The notes under the pieces are model-generated. The model was not told the DNA's origin. It was given only the letters and a program-made list of their open reading frames with translations, and made no database searches. 29,189 bases of DNA. Source: Candidatus Latescibacterota bacterium. GTDB lineage: Bacteria; Latescibacterota; UBA2968; UBA8231. The position numbers and the translations under genes are program-made. Shown here one piece after another: positions 8,591-15,244 of the stretch (its first letter is position 1; each line of letters opens with the position of its first letter). The stretch spans positions 1 through 29,189 of the forward strand of contig JAJDYK010000320.1 in NCBI GenBank assembly GCA_022825185.1, read 5' to 3'.

Positions 8591-9190
8591 CGGGCTGCTG
8601 AAGTACCGAAAGTTTCGTACATTGAAGCACTAGGCACACGGCTGAAGATGATCGCCGAGTTCCTAAAAGGGAAGAGCAAGTATCGCCTTTGGGCCGTGCC
8701 TGCTGCTATGGCCTCAATCTTGGCAATAGTGGCGTATAATCTCGATTACAAAGAACTCATGTCCATGTTAATAGTGGTGCAATATGCCGGCGAGAAAACC
8801 GGCGACAAAGATTACGAAGAGCTCAAGTCCATGCTCGCAAATTACGAAGAACGCAGGTTTATGCTCGCAAAATCGACAGACAGGCAGCGGGAACTCGTGA
8901 CGGCGCATAGCGCACACGCCACAGACAAGATACGTCTGCTAGTAGGGACAGAGGAGCGTATCAAGGAAGACGGCTTTCCCGAGGCAGATCACCACTGGAA
9001 TTTTCTCTCCATCGGCGAGCGTCTAGACTTGAAGGGCAAAGAATTGAAGGTGTTGATCGGCCTGTCTGGAAAGCTAAAAAAAGGAAGCGATTATCAAGTT
9101 GAAAAAAGCCAAGGTACTACGTCTATCACCTTTACCAATGACATCCTAAGCGGACAGGCGGTGCTGGTCGTGGTCGAGGCCAAGAATTAA
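8492..9190 (+). CDS. HigA-type antitoxin N-terminus lacking HTH, fused to membrane segment and unknown domain
   Basis: The 232-residue product starts at 8492, where GGAAGGA gives good spacing. An in-frame ATG at 8396 would add A/T-rich promoter sequence. Residues 1-33 (MSELRPFSELTKDFTPERR…) are the N-terminus of a common XRE/HigA antitoxin family. Around residue 43, YIEALGTRLKMIAEF is that family's C-terminus. The ~50-residue helix-turn-helix normally between them is missing, in frame. A hydrophobic stretch (~67-84, VPAAMASILAIVAY) and ~150 residues I do not recognise follow. DYKELMSML and DYEELKSML form an internal repeat encoded at 8744 and 8810. The toxin gene starts three bases after the stop. 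It could be a modified antitoxin, a membrane-tethered one, or a chimera without function. Confidence 0.55.
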   Translation: MSELRPFSELTKDFTPERRQRIEAKKAELRAAMRAAEVPKVSYIEALGTRLKMIAEFLKGKSKYRLWAVPAAMASILAIVAYNLDYKELMSMLIVVQYAGEKTGDKDYEELKSMLANYEERRFMLAKSTDRQRELVTAHSAHATDKIRLLVGTEERIKEDGFPEADHHWNFLSIGERLDLKGKELKVLIGLSGKLKKGSDYQVEKSQGTTSITFTNDILSGQAVLVVVEAKN

Positions 9191-9193
9191 GTC

Positions 9194-9577
9194 ATGCGGA
9201 AGAAGTGGGACGTTGAATATACGAACGAGTTTGGCAAATGGTGGGGCGAGATTCCAGAGAGCCAACAAGACGACACTACCGCCGTACTTGAACTGCTCGG
9301 AGAGAAAGGCCCTAGCCTAGGGACCACTTCCTTTTCAAAGAAGATCAAAAATTCACGCCACTCACTGCTCGAGCTTAGGGTACAAAGCGGCGGTAGGCCG
9401 ATCCGCGTCTTCTATGCCTTTAAGAGACGAGTAGCAATCCTATTGATCGGGGGCGACAAGAAGGGCAAGAACGACAGACAATTTTACCGCGAGTACGTGC
9501 CGAAGGCTAACAACCTTTACGATAAGTATATTAAGACGAAGTTCCCCCACCGACTGCTGTGGAAATGGAAACGATGA
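9194..9577 (+). CDS. RelE/HigB-like (Gp49-type) toxin of a type II TA system
   Basis: The 127-residue product fits the phage-Gp49/HigB branch of RelE-like ribosome-dependent mRNA interferases. It has an N-terminal EYTNEFGKWW, then LLGEKGPSLG, then the core SRHSLLELRVQSGGRPIRV (54-72), FYAF, and ILLIGGDKKGKNDRQFY (82-98). The frame is intact and the core residues typical of the family are present, so it may still be active. In this family the toxin gene usually precedes the antitoxin, and a broken antitoxin does follow 27 bases later. The first 33 antitoxin codons also occur upstream, fused to another protein. It has only a weak ribosome-binding site and starts three bases after the upstream stop, so it probably depends on read-on translation. 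Confidence 0.82.
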   Translation: MRKKWDVEYTNEFGKWWGEIPESQQDDTTAVLELLGEKGPSLGTTSFSKKIKNSRHSLLELRVQSGGRPIRVFYAFKRRVAILLIGGDKKGKNDRQFYREYVPKANNLYDKYIKTKFPHRLLWKWKR

Positions 9578-9589
9578 AACCCTGTGAAA

Positions 9590-9703
9590 GGAAGGATTAA
9601 TCCCATGAATGGACTCCGTCCCTTTAGTGAGTTGACCAAAGACTTCACGCCGGAGCGTCGTCAGCGCATTGAGGCGAAGAAGGTCGAGTTGCGGGCTGCT
9701 ATG
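9590..9703. repeat. Right copy of 114-bp antitoxin-5'-end direct repeat
   Basis: It matches 8477-8590 from the ribosome-binding site through codon 33 of the antitoxin. The similarity stops sharply at the ATG of ELRAAM in both copies, the same point at which both have lost the helix-turn-helix segment. Confidence 0.85.
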
Positions 9704-9785
9704 ATGCGAAGCACTGGGCGGACAGCTAAAGATCGTCGCTGAATTCCCGGAAGGCGATACTGCAATAACTAGCTTCTCGGATGGA
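9605..9785 (+). pseudogene. HigA-type antitoxin remnant: HTH deleted and frameshifted
   Basis: Translation from 9605 gives MNGLRPFSELTKDFTPERR… for 33 residues of a HigA-type antitoxin, then leaves the family and stops at 9742. In another frame from 9708 the family's C-terminus reappears: EALGGQLKIVAEFPEGD, then AITSFSDG, ending about 9785. The ~50 codons for the DNA-binding helix-turn-helix are absent and the two ends are out of frame. This is the natural partner position for the toxin at 9194-9577. The downstream fragment is in frame with, and runs without a stop into, the protease gene at 9837. Confidence 0.8.
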
Positions 9786-9836
9786 CAGAGACGAAGTCCT
9801 TCGGGATCAGAACTAAATAAAAGGAGAAAAACGGCA

Positions 9837-11246
9837 ATGAGATCTCTCTCAATGATCAAGATAGCGATGTTCGTTATACTTGTACTTGGAGCCGCGTGCG
9901 GAGACACCAAAATCGACCGAGAAGAAGGCTTGTCTGCCGACGCGCAATTCAACCACTGCCTCCAATATCATGAGAAGCAGGATTATCAGGAAGCCTTGAA
10001 GTATTGTGAAAAGGCGGCTGAAAAGGGCCATACCGGCGCGGATTCCGCACTCGCCACCCTATATTATGATATCGGCCTCCCATATGATAAGGAGAAGGAT
10101 TATCCGAAAGCCTCGGAGTGGTTTCTAAAGGCGGCTGAAAAGGGCCATACCGACGCGGAATCCAAACTCTTCCACTACTACTACCGTGGATTGATAATAG
10201 AGCGGGACATGAAAAACGAACAGAGAACTATACTATTAGAGGCACAGAAAGGTGATGCTTTGGCACAATACATCTCTGGAGAAATCATGTATAAAGCCAA
10301 TAGATACGAAGAGGCGTACTATTGGTTGTCTCTTGCCAAGAAAAAAGAGAAAGATTTAGAACAACAACATTATTGGTTGCCTCGCGTCCCCAAAAAGGAG
10401 AAAGACTTAGAACGACATGAAATAAATATAGACAGTCTAAACGCTCGCCTTTATGAGCTTGAGGACTTGATAGATGATCTAGAAGAAATAAATAAAATAC
10501 AAAAGCTGACCGGCGATGGATGGAAGCCGAAACAACTAGGGAGAGGAGGAGGGTCAGGATTTTATATTAAAAGAGATTTAATTCTGACCAATGAACACGT
10601 AATCAGCGAATGCGACGAGGTGTACGTCCAAGAAACCCCTCTTTGCTATCGTGTAGATGTGAAAGAAAAAGACCCATACGTTGACCTAGCCCTACTGGAG
10701 ATTTCATTTCCTCTTGTTGATCCATCAGATTATGGAGAAGACTTACGGGAGGATTTAAAGGATGTGCTTGTTGATGTGTTAGAGGCAATTCATTCACGTC
10801 TTTTCCCTCCAGCACCGTTTAGATCCGAATCCGCTTCTCTCCAACTTGGGGAAGATATCGCCGTGTTTGGATACCCGCTGCCAGGAAGCTTGTCCTTTGA
10901 AGGCAATTTCACAAGAGGTAATGTCAGCTCAATAAAAGGAGGTCCAACAGATATCACCCCTTCTGACCTGTTTCAGTTTACTGCGCCAATTCAACCCGGT
11001 AACAGTGGAGGGCCAGTGTTGGACGCGGCTGGAAATGTGGTTGGGGTGACCGTCTCAAGATCAAGAATCCCTGGAGCTCAAAACGTTAATTTTGCAGTTA
11101 GCCTCAAAGCCATCAGAAAGTTCCTATATGAAGCAAAAGTAGAACTTGATTCTGTATCGTCTTCGGATACTCGTAAAGAATGGACAGAAATCGCTGGGGC
11201 TGCTCAGAAATTCACGGTGCCGGTGTTGTGCTTCACGGACAAGTAA
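9837..11246 (+). CDS. Sel1-repeat trypsin-like serine protease, probable lipoprotein
   Basis: The 469-residue product has a hydrophobic signal (7-20) ending in LGAAC. Cys21 is a candidate lipidation site, although the lipobox has Gly rather than Leu at -3. Residues ~35-170 hold Sel1/TPR-like repeats, with AAEKGHTGAD (60-69) and AAEKGHTDAE (99-108) as clear units. A charged, coiled-coil-like linker spans 168-225. The C-terminal half is a DegP/trypsin-fold protease with the catalytic triad His254 (LTNEHVI), Asp283 (YVDLALLEI) and Ser390 (PGNSGGPV). No PDZ domain is visible. It would act outside the cytoplasmic membrane. AGGAG lies ten bases upstream of the ATG; Met6 is a possible alternative start. 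It is notably A/T-richer than the metabolic genes and was probably acquired with the neighbouring TA remnants. Confidence 0.83.
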   Translation: MRSLSMIKIAMFVILVLGAACGDTKIDREEGLSADAQFNHCLQYHEKQDYQEALKYCEKAAEKGHTGADSALATLYYDIGLPYDKEKDYPKASEWFLKAAEKGHTDAESKLFHYYYRGLIIERDMKNEQRTILLEAQKGDALAQYISGEIMYKANRYEEAYYWLSLAKKKEKDLEQQHYWLPRVPKKEKDLERHEINIDSLNARLYELEDLIDDLEEINKIQKLTGDGWKPKQLGRGGGSGFYIKRDLILTNEHVISECDEVYVQETPLCYRVDVKEKDPYVDLALLEISFPLVDPSDYGEDLREDLKDVLVDVLEAIHSRLFPPAPFRSESASLQLGEDIAVFGYPLPGSLSFEGNFTRGNVSSIKGGPTDITPSDLFQFTAPIQPGNSGGPVLDAAGNVVGVTVSRSRIPGAQNVNFAVSLKAIRKFLYEAKVELDSVSSSDTRKEWTEIAGAAQKFTVPVLCFTDK

Positions 11247-11248
11247 TC

Positions 11249-11268
11249 GCCCAAGTACGAGCCGGACG
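11249..11268. repeat. Right copy of 20-bp direct repeat (Gfo/Idh-type 3' tail)
   Basis: GCCCAAGTACGAG-C-CGGACG matches 19 of 20 bases of the Gfo/Idh gene end at 8314-8333. Read in the same phase it gives SPKYEPDD followed by a stop, a plausible C-terminus of a second Gfo/Idh protein whose body is missing. Confidence 0.6.
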
Positions 11269-11272
11269 ACTA

Positions 11273-11296
11273 GCCATGGCTTCCTCAAGGCATGGC
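11273..11296. terminator. Hairpin between convergent genes
   Basis: GCCATG-G-CTT (11273-11282) pairs with AAG-G-CATGGC (11287-11296) across a four-base loop CCTC, with one G-G mismatch. It lies in the 96-base gap between the convergent protease and sulfatase genes. There is no T-run, so termination is inferred from position only. Confidence 0.35.
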
Positions 11297-11342
11297 CGTC
11301 GGTTATGCCGCAGCCTTTGAACATTGTTGCAGATTGACGTTA

Positions 11343-12782
11343 TCAGTTGGGAGATCGCTGCATGGCTTGTTCGATCAAGAGCCGATCCTGCTGCGTAGCT
11401 TGTTCGATTAAGAGCCGATCCTGCTGGCTTTGCCGCACCTGCGTCTCTATAGCGACCGGGTCCCACTCGGACAATAGCCGCTCTTGGAGGTCGGCTAGGG
11501 TGGCCGCGTGAGCTGGATGGTTCGCTAGGTCGTCGAATTCGTTGGGGTCGGCCTCCACGTCGTATAGCTGGGGTGGATCTCCCAAGCTGTAGTGGAGCTT
11601 GTAGCGGCCGCACCGCAGCATGGCGGTTGGTCGCTGCACGCCGTGGGCGAGGTATTCGGAGAATGCTTCGTCCTTCCAGTTTGCGTCTTGCCCTTGCAGC
11701 AATCCTACCAGACTGTCACCGTCCAACGGCCCCGCGCTGGATGCGTCGGCGAATTCGACGATGGTCGCTACTAGATCCACTAGCGACACTACTTCGCTGA
11801 TGTGCCGACCGGCTGGAATCTGACCGGGATAGACCATTTGCAGCGGCACTTTGGCGGACGCCTCGTACATGCTCGACTTCCGCCACATGCCGTGCTCGCC
11901 GTTCATTTCTCCGTGATCGCTGAAATGCACGATAAGCGTGTTGTCGCGCTGCCCGGTTTCTTCTAGGACGGCGAGTAGGCGGCCGATCTTCTCGTCGAGA
12001 TAGGTAATGAGTCCGTAGTAACCGGCGCGGGCGCGGCGCACCTGTTCTTCGGGGAAATCAACTCCCCCGAACATGGCCCGCATCCGCTGGTGGACGGGGT
12101 GCTGGCTTTCGAGGTGGCCGAGGGGGATCTCCGGCAGGTCGATTTGGTCGAGGGGATAGAGATTGAAAAATCGCTCGGGCACTACGAGCGGAAAGTGCGG
12201 CGCAATAAACGAGACATTCAGCGCCCAAGGCCGCTCCTTGCGGGCCGGATCGCGCAAATAGGCCAGCGCCTGTTCTTCTACCAGATCATCGACTTCGATT
12301 TCCAAGGTCGTCCCCGGCCCAGCCTCGGCGACCCCACCCCAGGGCTTGTCGGCTGGCGGCGTGCCCTTGCTCCAGTCGGGCGTGCCGCGCAGGACGCCGT
12401 CTTTGGTCCACAGTTCGGCGTGCAAATCGCGCGCTAACTGGGCGCGGAAGCCGTGCAGTTGGTCGGGGCCGCAAAAGTGCTGCTTGCCCGAGAGGACCAC
12501 GTCGTAGCCAGCAGCGCGCAGCCGATGGGCCCAAGTGACCGCATCCGACGGCAGGGGACTGGCATTGTCAAAGGCTCCGATCTGGTTGATGTAGCGGCCG
12601 GTCATAAACGACATCCGCGACGGCAAGCAGAGCGGAGAGTTGCAATAGGCGTTGGCAAAGGTCGCGCCCTCGGCGGCCAATTGATCCATAAAAGGCGTCT
12701 GCACGAGCGGATGTCCGTAGGGGCCGCTGTACATGGGCGCGTGTTCGTCCGTCATAATGAGCAGGATGTTGGGGCGATTCAC
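11343..12782 (-). CDS. Type I sulfatase (arylsulfatase/choline-sulfatase-like)
   Basis: The 479-residue alkaline-phosphatase-fold hydrolase starts at a GTG with TAGGAG six bases before it. RPNILLIMTDEH near the N-terminus provides metal-binding Asp12. CLPSR at 52-56 is the formylglycine signature C-x-P-x-R, so Cys52 should be converted to formylglycine by an anaerobic or aerobic maturase encoded elsewhere. HFSDHGEMNGEHGMWRK near 286-302 carries further metal ligands. It removes sulfate from an organic ester, likely an algal, sponge or host compound. No signal peptide is seen, so it is either cytoplasmic or has an unusual export route. The C-terminus ends in two copies of an 11-residue unit (QDRLLIEQA…), not usual for the family. 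The DUF2231 gene lies 60 bases upstream on the same strand. Confidence 0.9.
   Translation of the reverse strand: MNRPNILLIMTDEHAPMYSGPYGHPLVQTPFMDQLAAEGATFANAYCNSPLCLPSRMSFMTGRYINQIGAFDNASPLPSDAVTWAHRLRAAGYDVVLSGKQHFCGPDQLHGFRAQLARDLHAELWTKDGVLRGTPDWSKGTPPADKPWGGVAEAGPGTTLEIEVDDLVEEQALAYLRDPARKERPWALNVSFIAPHFPLVVPERFFNLYPLDQIDLPEIPLGHLESQHPVHQRMRAMFGGVDFPEEQVRRARAGYYGLITYLDEKIGRLLAVLEETGQRDNTLIVHFSDHGEMNGEHGMWRKSSMYEASAKVPLQMVYPGQIPAGRHISEVVSLVDLVATIVEFADASSAGPLDGDSLVGLLQGQDANWKDEAFSEYLAHGVQRPTAMLRCGRYKLHYSLGDPPQLYDVEADPNEFDDLANHPAHAATLADLQERLLSEWDPVAIETQVRQSQQDRLLIEQATQQDRLLIEQAMQRSPN
11365..11430. repeat. 33-bp tandem duplication in sulfatase C-terminus
   Basis: GCTTGTTCGAT-C/T-AAGAGCC… occurs at 11365 and again at 11398 with two or three differences. 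It encodes a repeated QDRLLIEQA at the very end of the sulfatase. The unit keeps the reading frame (33 = 11 codons). Confidence 0.8.
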
Positions 12783-12842
12783 AGGTTGCTCCTAGTTTGC
12801 AGGGGTGAAGAATTGCGGCGAAGATAAGCCAAACAGATTCCG

Positions 12843-13271
12843 CTAGCCATCGGCCCGCACCCCCAAGCCGTGGACATAGACCAATTCGCTGCCGCAGTAG
12901 CCCGTCCACAAGACCAAGCCGCCGATCAGGATGCCGAGCCCGATCCACGCATAGAGCGGCCATCCTTCAAGCTGCCCCTTGAGATGCAAGGGCAAGCGTC
13001 CGAGGACGGCTCCCAATCCCAACAGCAAGGTCCAGGTAGCAAGGGATTCGTGGGTGGCTAACGGCTCGGCGGCTGGTCCCTCCCAAGCCTCGGTCGCGGC
13101 CGCATTGCCGCTGAGGACGGCGGCTGTCGCCGCTAGTACGCCCAACACCAGCAAGCCGTACGCTAGGTGGTGCCCGGCGCGGCGACCTAGCCACAGCGCG
13201 CCTAGATCGCACAGCGGACTCAGCGACAAGAGTGCGATGGGGTAGTGGACGATGAAAGGATGCCAATCCAT
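12843..13271 (-). CDS. DUF2231 family four-helix membrane protein
   Basis: The 142-residue protein has about four hydrophobic helices. MDWHPFIVHYPIAL at the N-terminus and GYCGSELVYVHGLGV near the C-terminus are the conserved ends of the DUF2231 family. That family's paired histidines have been suggested to bind haem or another cofactor in the membrane. The function is not known. It is on the same strand as, and 60 bases before, the sulfatase, so the two may share a transcript. No clear Shine-Dalgarno precedes its ATG. The start is divergent from the amidohydrolase at 13353, so the 81 bases between hold both promoters. Confidence 0.75.
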   Translation of the reverse strand: MDWHPFIVHYPIALLSLSPLCDLGALWLGRRAGHHLAYGLLVLGVLAATAAVLSGNAAATEAWEGPAAEPLATHESLATWTLLLGLGAVLGRLPLHLKGQLEGWPLYAWIGLGILIGGLVLWTGYCGSELVYVHGLGVRADG

Positions 13272-13282
13272 ATTGTATTGTT

Positions 13283-13320
13283 ATTGTTAATCAAACTTAG
13301 GATTGTTAATGAAACTTTGG
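13283..13320. promoter_or_regulatory. Two 19-bp tandem repeats in the divergent control region
   Basis: ATTGTTAATCAAACTTAGG (13283-13301) is followed directly by ATTGTTAATGAAACTTTGG (13302-13320), 17 of 19 bases identical. The stretch is A/T-rich in a GC-rich neighbourhood and lies between divergent genes. Two head-to-tail operator sites for a regulator are a reasonable reading, unproven. Confidence 0.55.
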
Positions 13321-13352
13321 GAACGCGATACCTCAAACCGGAGCAATGCCCC

Positions 13353-14648
13353 ATGGCCACGGACCTGTCCCAACACATTGAAGGCACGCTGCTAATTGAC
13401 ACGCACGAACACCTGCGCAAGGAGCGCGATTGGGTCGAGAACGGCCCGGACATTTTGCAAGACCTTTTTGGCAATTACGTGCCCGCTGACCTGATCGCCG
13501 CCGGTGCTACTCGCGAAGACCTGGACAAGCTCAACGATGCTTCCGACCCGGACTTGGAAGCGCGCTTTGACGGCATCCGCTCGGCCTTTGCGGCCATTCG
13601 TTTCACCGGCTACGGCGAGGCCGTGCGTATCCTCGCGCACGAGATCTATGGCATGGCCGATTTTAGCGGCGACGAGCTGCACAAGGCGCAAGAAAAGCTC
13701 AGCACTTGGCGTCAACCCGGCGGGCGGCACGAGTTACTCAGTCGAATAGGCCGGCTGGACCACGTGCAGACCGACGATTTTTCTTGGCCCTGCTCGCCCG
13801 ACGAGTCCGGCGTAGATTTTTTCCTCTACGACTTGTCGTGGGCTGCCTTCTGCAATGGCCAAATCGACGCCGAGGCCATTGAGCGCGAAACCGGCGTGGC
13901 CGTCACCGACCTAGCTAGTCTCAAGCAGGGCATGGAAGCCATCTTCGCCCTGCACGGCCCCCATGCCATAGCGGTCAAAGCCCAGCACGCGTACAATCGC
14001 ACGCTGCGCTGGGAAGAGCGCACCGACGCCGACGCCGAGCGCGTACTCCAACACGTGCTCCAAGGCGAGGAGCTCGACGAGCCGAGCTGGTTGCTGTTGG
14101 GCGACTGGTGCTGGGCGCGGGGCACTGAGCTGGCGATTGAATACGAGCTGCCGTTCAAGATCCACACTGGCTACTACGCTGGCAACGACCGCATGCCCGT
14201 TGATCGCATCAAAAGCGGCAACCTCTGCCCCTTGCTGGCCCGCTATCTCGACTGCCGCTTTGTGCTGATGCACATTGCCTATCCCTATTCCAACGAATTG
14301 GTCGCGCTGACCAAGCACTACCGCAATGTGTACGCCGACCTTTGCTGGGCGTGGTCGATTGACCCGTACAGTTCGTGCGACTTTGTGCGTCGCTTTATCC
14401 ACGCGGCTCCCGCGTCCAAGCTCTTTGCCTTTGGCGGCGACACTGGCTGGCCGACCAGCTCAGTGGCCTACGCGATTCAGGCGCGGCGCTGGCTCACCCG
14501 CGCCCTGCAAGGCGAAATAGACGACGGTCTGCTGACCGAGGCCGAAGCCATAGAGCTGGCGACCCGCTTTATGCGCGGCAACCAAGAGGCTTGTTTCGAC
14601 TTGGCTGGGACGCGTCAGGCGCTGCGCCGGTCGCTTTCAGCCGCTTAG
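13353..14648 (+). CDS. Amidohydrolase-superfamily metal-dependent hydrolase
   Basis: The start is taken at 13353 (MATDLSQHIEG), with GGAG nine bases upstream. The frame is open further up, but that would cross the divergent control region and the start of the DUF2231 gene. The 431-residue TIM-barrel enzyme has HxH at His18/His20 (IDTHEHL), Lys209 in VKAQHAYN, His271 (KIHTGYY), His307 (LMHIAYPY) and Asp363 (FGGDTGWP). That is the ordered metal-ligand set of the amidohydrolase superfamily, closest in feel to the amidohydrolase-2/uronate-isomerase-like branch. The reaction (hydrolysis, decarboxylation or isomerisation) cannot be fixed from sequence. The sulfatase and DUF2231 genes on the opposite strand may respond to the same signal through the shared promoter region. 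Confidence 0.8.
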   Translation: MATDLSQHIEGTLLIDTHEHLRKERDWVENGPDILQDLFGNYVPADLIAAGATREDLDKLNDASDPDLEARFDGIRSAFAAIRFTGYGEAVRILAHEIYGMADFSGDELHKAQEKLSTWRQPGGRHELLSRIGRLDHVQTDDFSWPCSPDESGVDFFLYDLSWAAFCNGQIDAEAIERETGVAVTDLASLKQGMEAIFALHGPHAIAVKAQHAYNRTLRWEERTDADAERVLQHVLQGEELDEPSWLLLGDWCWARGTELAIEYELPFKIHTGYYAGNDRMPVDRIKSGNLCPLLARYLDCRFVLMHIAYPYSNELVALTKHYRNVYADLCWAWSIDPYSSCDFVRRFIHAAPASKLFAFGGDTGWPTSSVAYAIQARRWLTRALQGEIDDGLLTEAEAIELATRFMRGNQEACFDLAGTRQALRRSLSAA

Positions 14649-14754
14649 GTTGCGCTAGGGTAGATCGGTTGGCGAGAAGAACGGAGCCGCCAGGATAGGT
14701 CGCGTCGCCAGAATGTGTCGCTTTGTATGACCGCTTACTTGTCTCGTTTTTTCC

Positions 14755-14764
14755 ACTTATAAGT
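14755..14764. promoter_or_regulatory. Perfect palindrome ACTTATAAGT upstream of the UPF0175/SIR2 operon
   Basis: This 10-bp perfect palindrome is the first of three inverted repeats clustered within 80 bases around the putative promoter of the operon. It is a candidate binding site for the ribbon-helix-helix protein encoded by the first gene. Confidence 0.35.
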
Positions 14765-14771
14765 AATTGTT

Positions 14772-14800
14772 TTCAAATAACTAATATAAATTAGTATAAT
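14772..14800 (+). promoter_or_regulatory. Promoter with embedded operator-like inverted repeat
   Basis: TTCAAA (14772-14777) and a perfect TATAAT (14795-14800) are separated by 17 bases. The spacer contains the inverted repeat CTAAT-ataa-ATTAG (14781-14794) directly against the -10 box. A protein bound there would block RNA polymerase. It would transcribe the antitoxin-like gene at 14896 and the SIR2 gene. TA-type operons are commonly autorepressed by their RHH antitoxin at exactly such sites. Confidence 0.6.
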
Positions 14801-14816
14801 GAAAAAGCATAAAAAA

Positions 14817-14833
14817 TGTCAGCAATTTTGACA
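14817..14833. promoter_or_regulatory. Inverted repeat TGTCA-n7-TGACA downstream of the promoter
   Basis: TGTCA (14817-14821) and TGACA (14829-14833) face each other across seven A/T-rich bases, and another TGACA is at 14841-14845. It would lie in the 5' untranslated leader of the UPF0175/SIR2 operon and could be a second operator half-site set. Confidence 0.35.
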
Positions 14834-14895
14834 AGAAAAATGACAGCGGTATCCGGCGTGCTTGACCTATTGAGACTTGCACGGGAGGCAAACAG

Positions 14896-15216
14896 ATGAA
14901 GAAGGAACAAATGGTCGGCACTAGGCTCCCCTCGGAGTTGGTCCGCGAATTAGAGTTTATCGAGGAGGTTGAGCAGTCCGATCGCTCGACCACTGTGCGC
15001 CGGCTACTCTCGAAAGCGATCCAGCAATGGAAGCTCGAGCACTACGTCCGGCTGTATGGAGATGGAAAGCTCACACTGGCACGAGCTGCGCGCGATGCTG
15101 GAGTCTCCTTGTGGGAGATGATGGATTATGCCCGTGCCAGAAAGGTGCCTGCCCAATACGACATCGAAGAGCTCCAGCGCGACTTGGGAACCATCCACGG
15201 AAGCTTGGACCAGTAG
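14896..15216 (+). CDS. Ribbon-helix-helix/UPF0175 antitoxin-like protein
   Basis: The 106-residue protein has a strong Shine-Dalgarno (GGGAGG). Residues ~7-45 (VGTRLPSELVRELEF… and DRSTTVRRLLSKAI) look like a ribbon-helix-helix DNA-binding unit. Residues ~50-85 (YGDGKLTLARAARDAGVSLWEMMDYAR) are the UPF0175 core. UPF0175 proteins are usually antitoxins paired with a PIN-domain (DUF3368-type) toxin gene directly downstream. Here the downstream gene is instead a SIR2-DUF4020-type protein, 28 bases on and in the same transcript. The natural reading is an autoregulating repressor or antitoxin-like control for the SIR2 protein, which is inference from position. Confidence 0.72.
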   Translation: MKKEQMVGTRLPSELVRELEFIEEVEQSDRSTTVRRLLSKAIQQWKLEHYVRLYGDGKLTLARAARDAGVSLWEMMDYARARKVPAQYDIEELQRDLGTIHGSLDQ

Positions 15217-15244
15217 TTAGCCAGTTAATAGACAAGGCGAAGTA

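Noticed and set aside
8339..11270. Insertion sequence or integron as carrier of the accessory segment
   Set aside because: No transposase, integrase or terminal inverted repeats found. Only the 20-bp direct repeat related to the Gfo/Idh tail marks the borders.
13245..13352. N-terminal extension of the amidohydrolase starting at 13245
   Set aside because: It would run through the tandem-repeat control region and overlap the divergent DUF2231 start. The ATG at 13353 has a ribosome-binding site and starts the recognisable fold.
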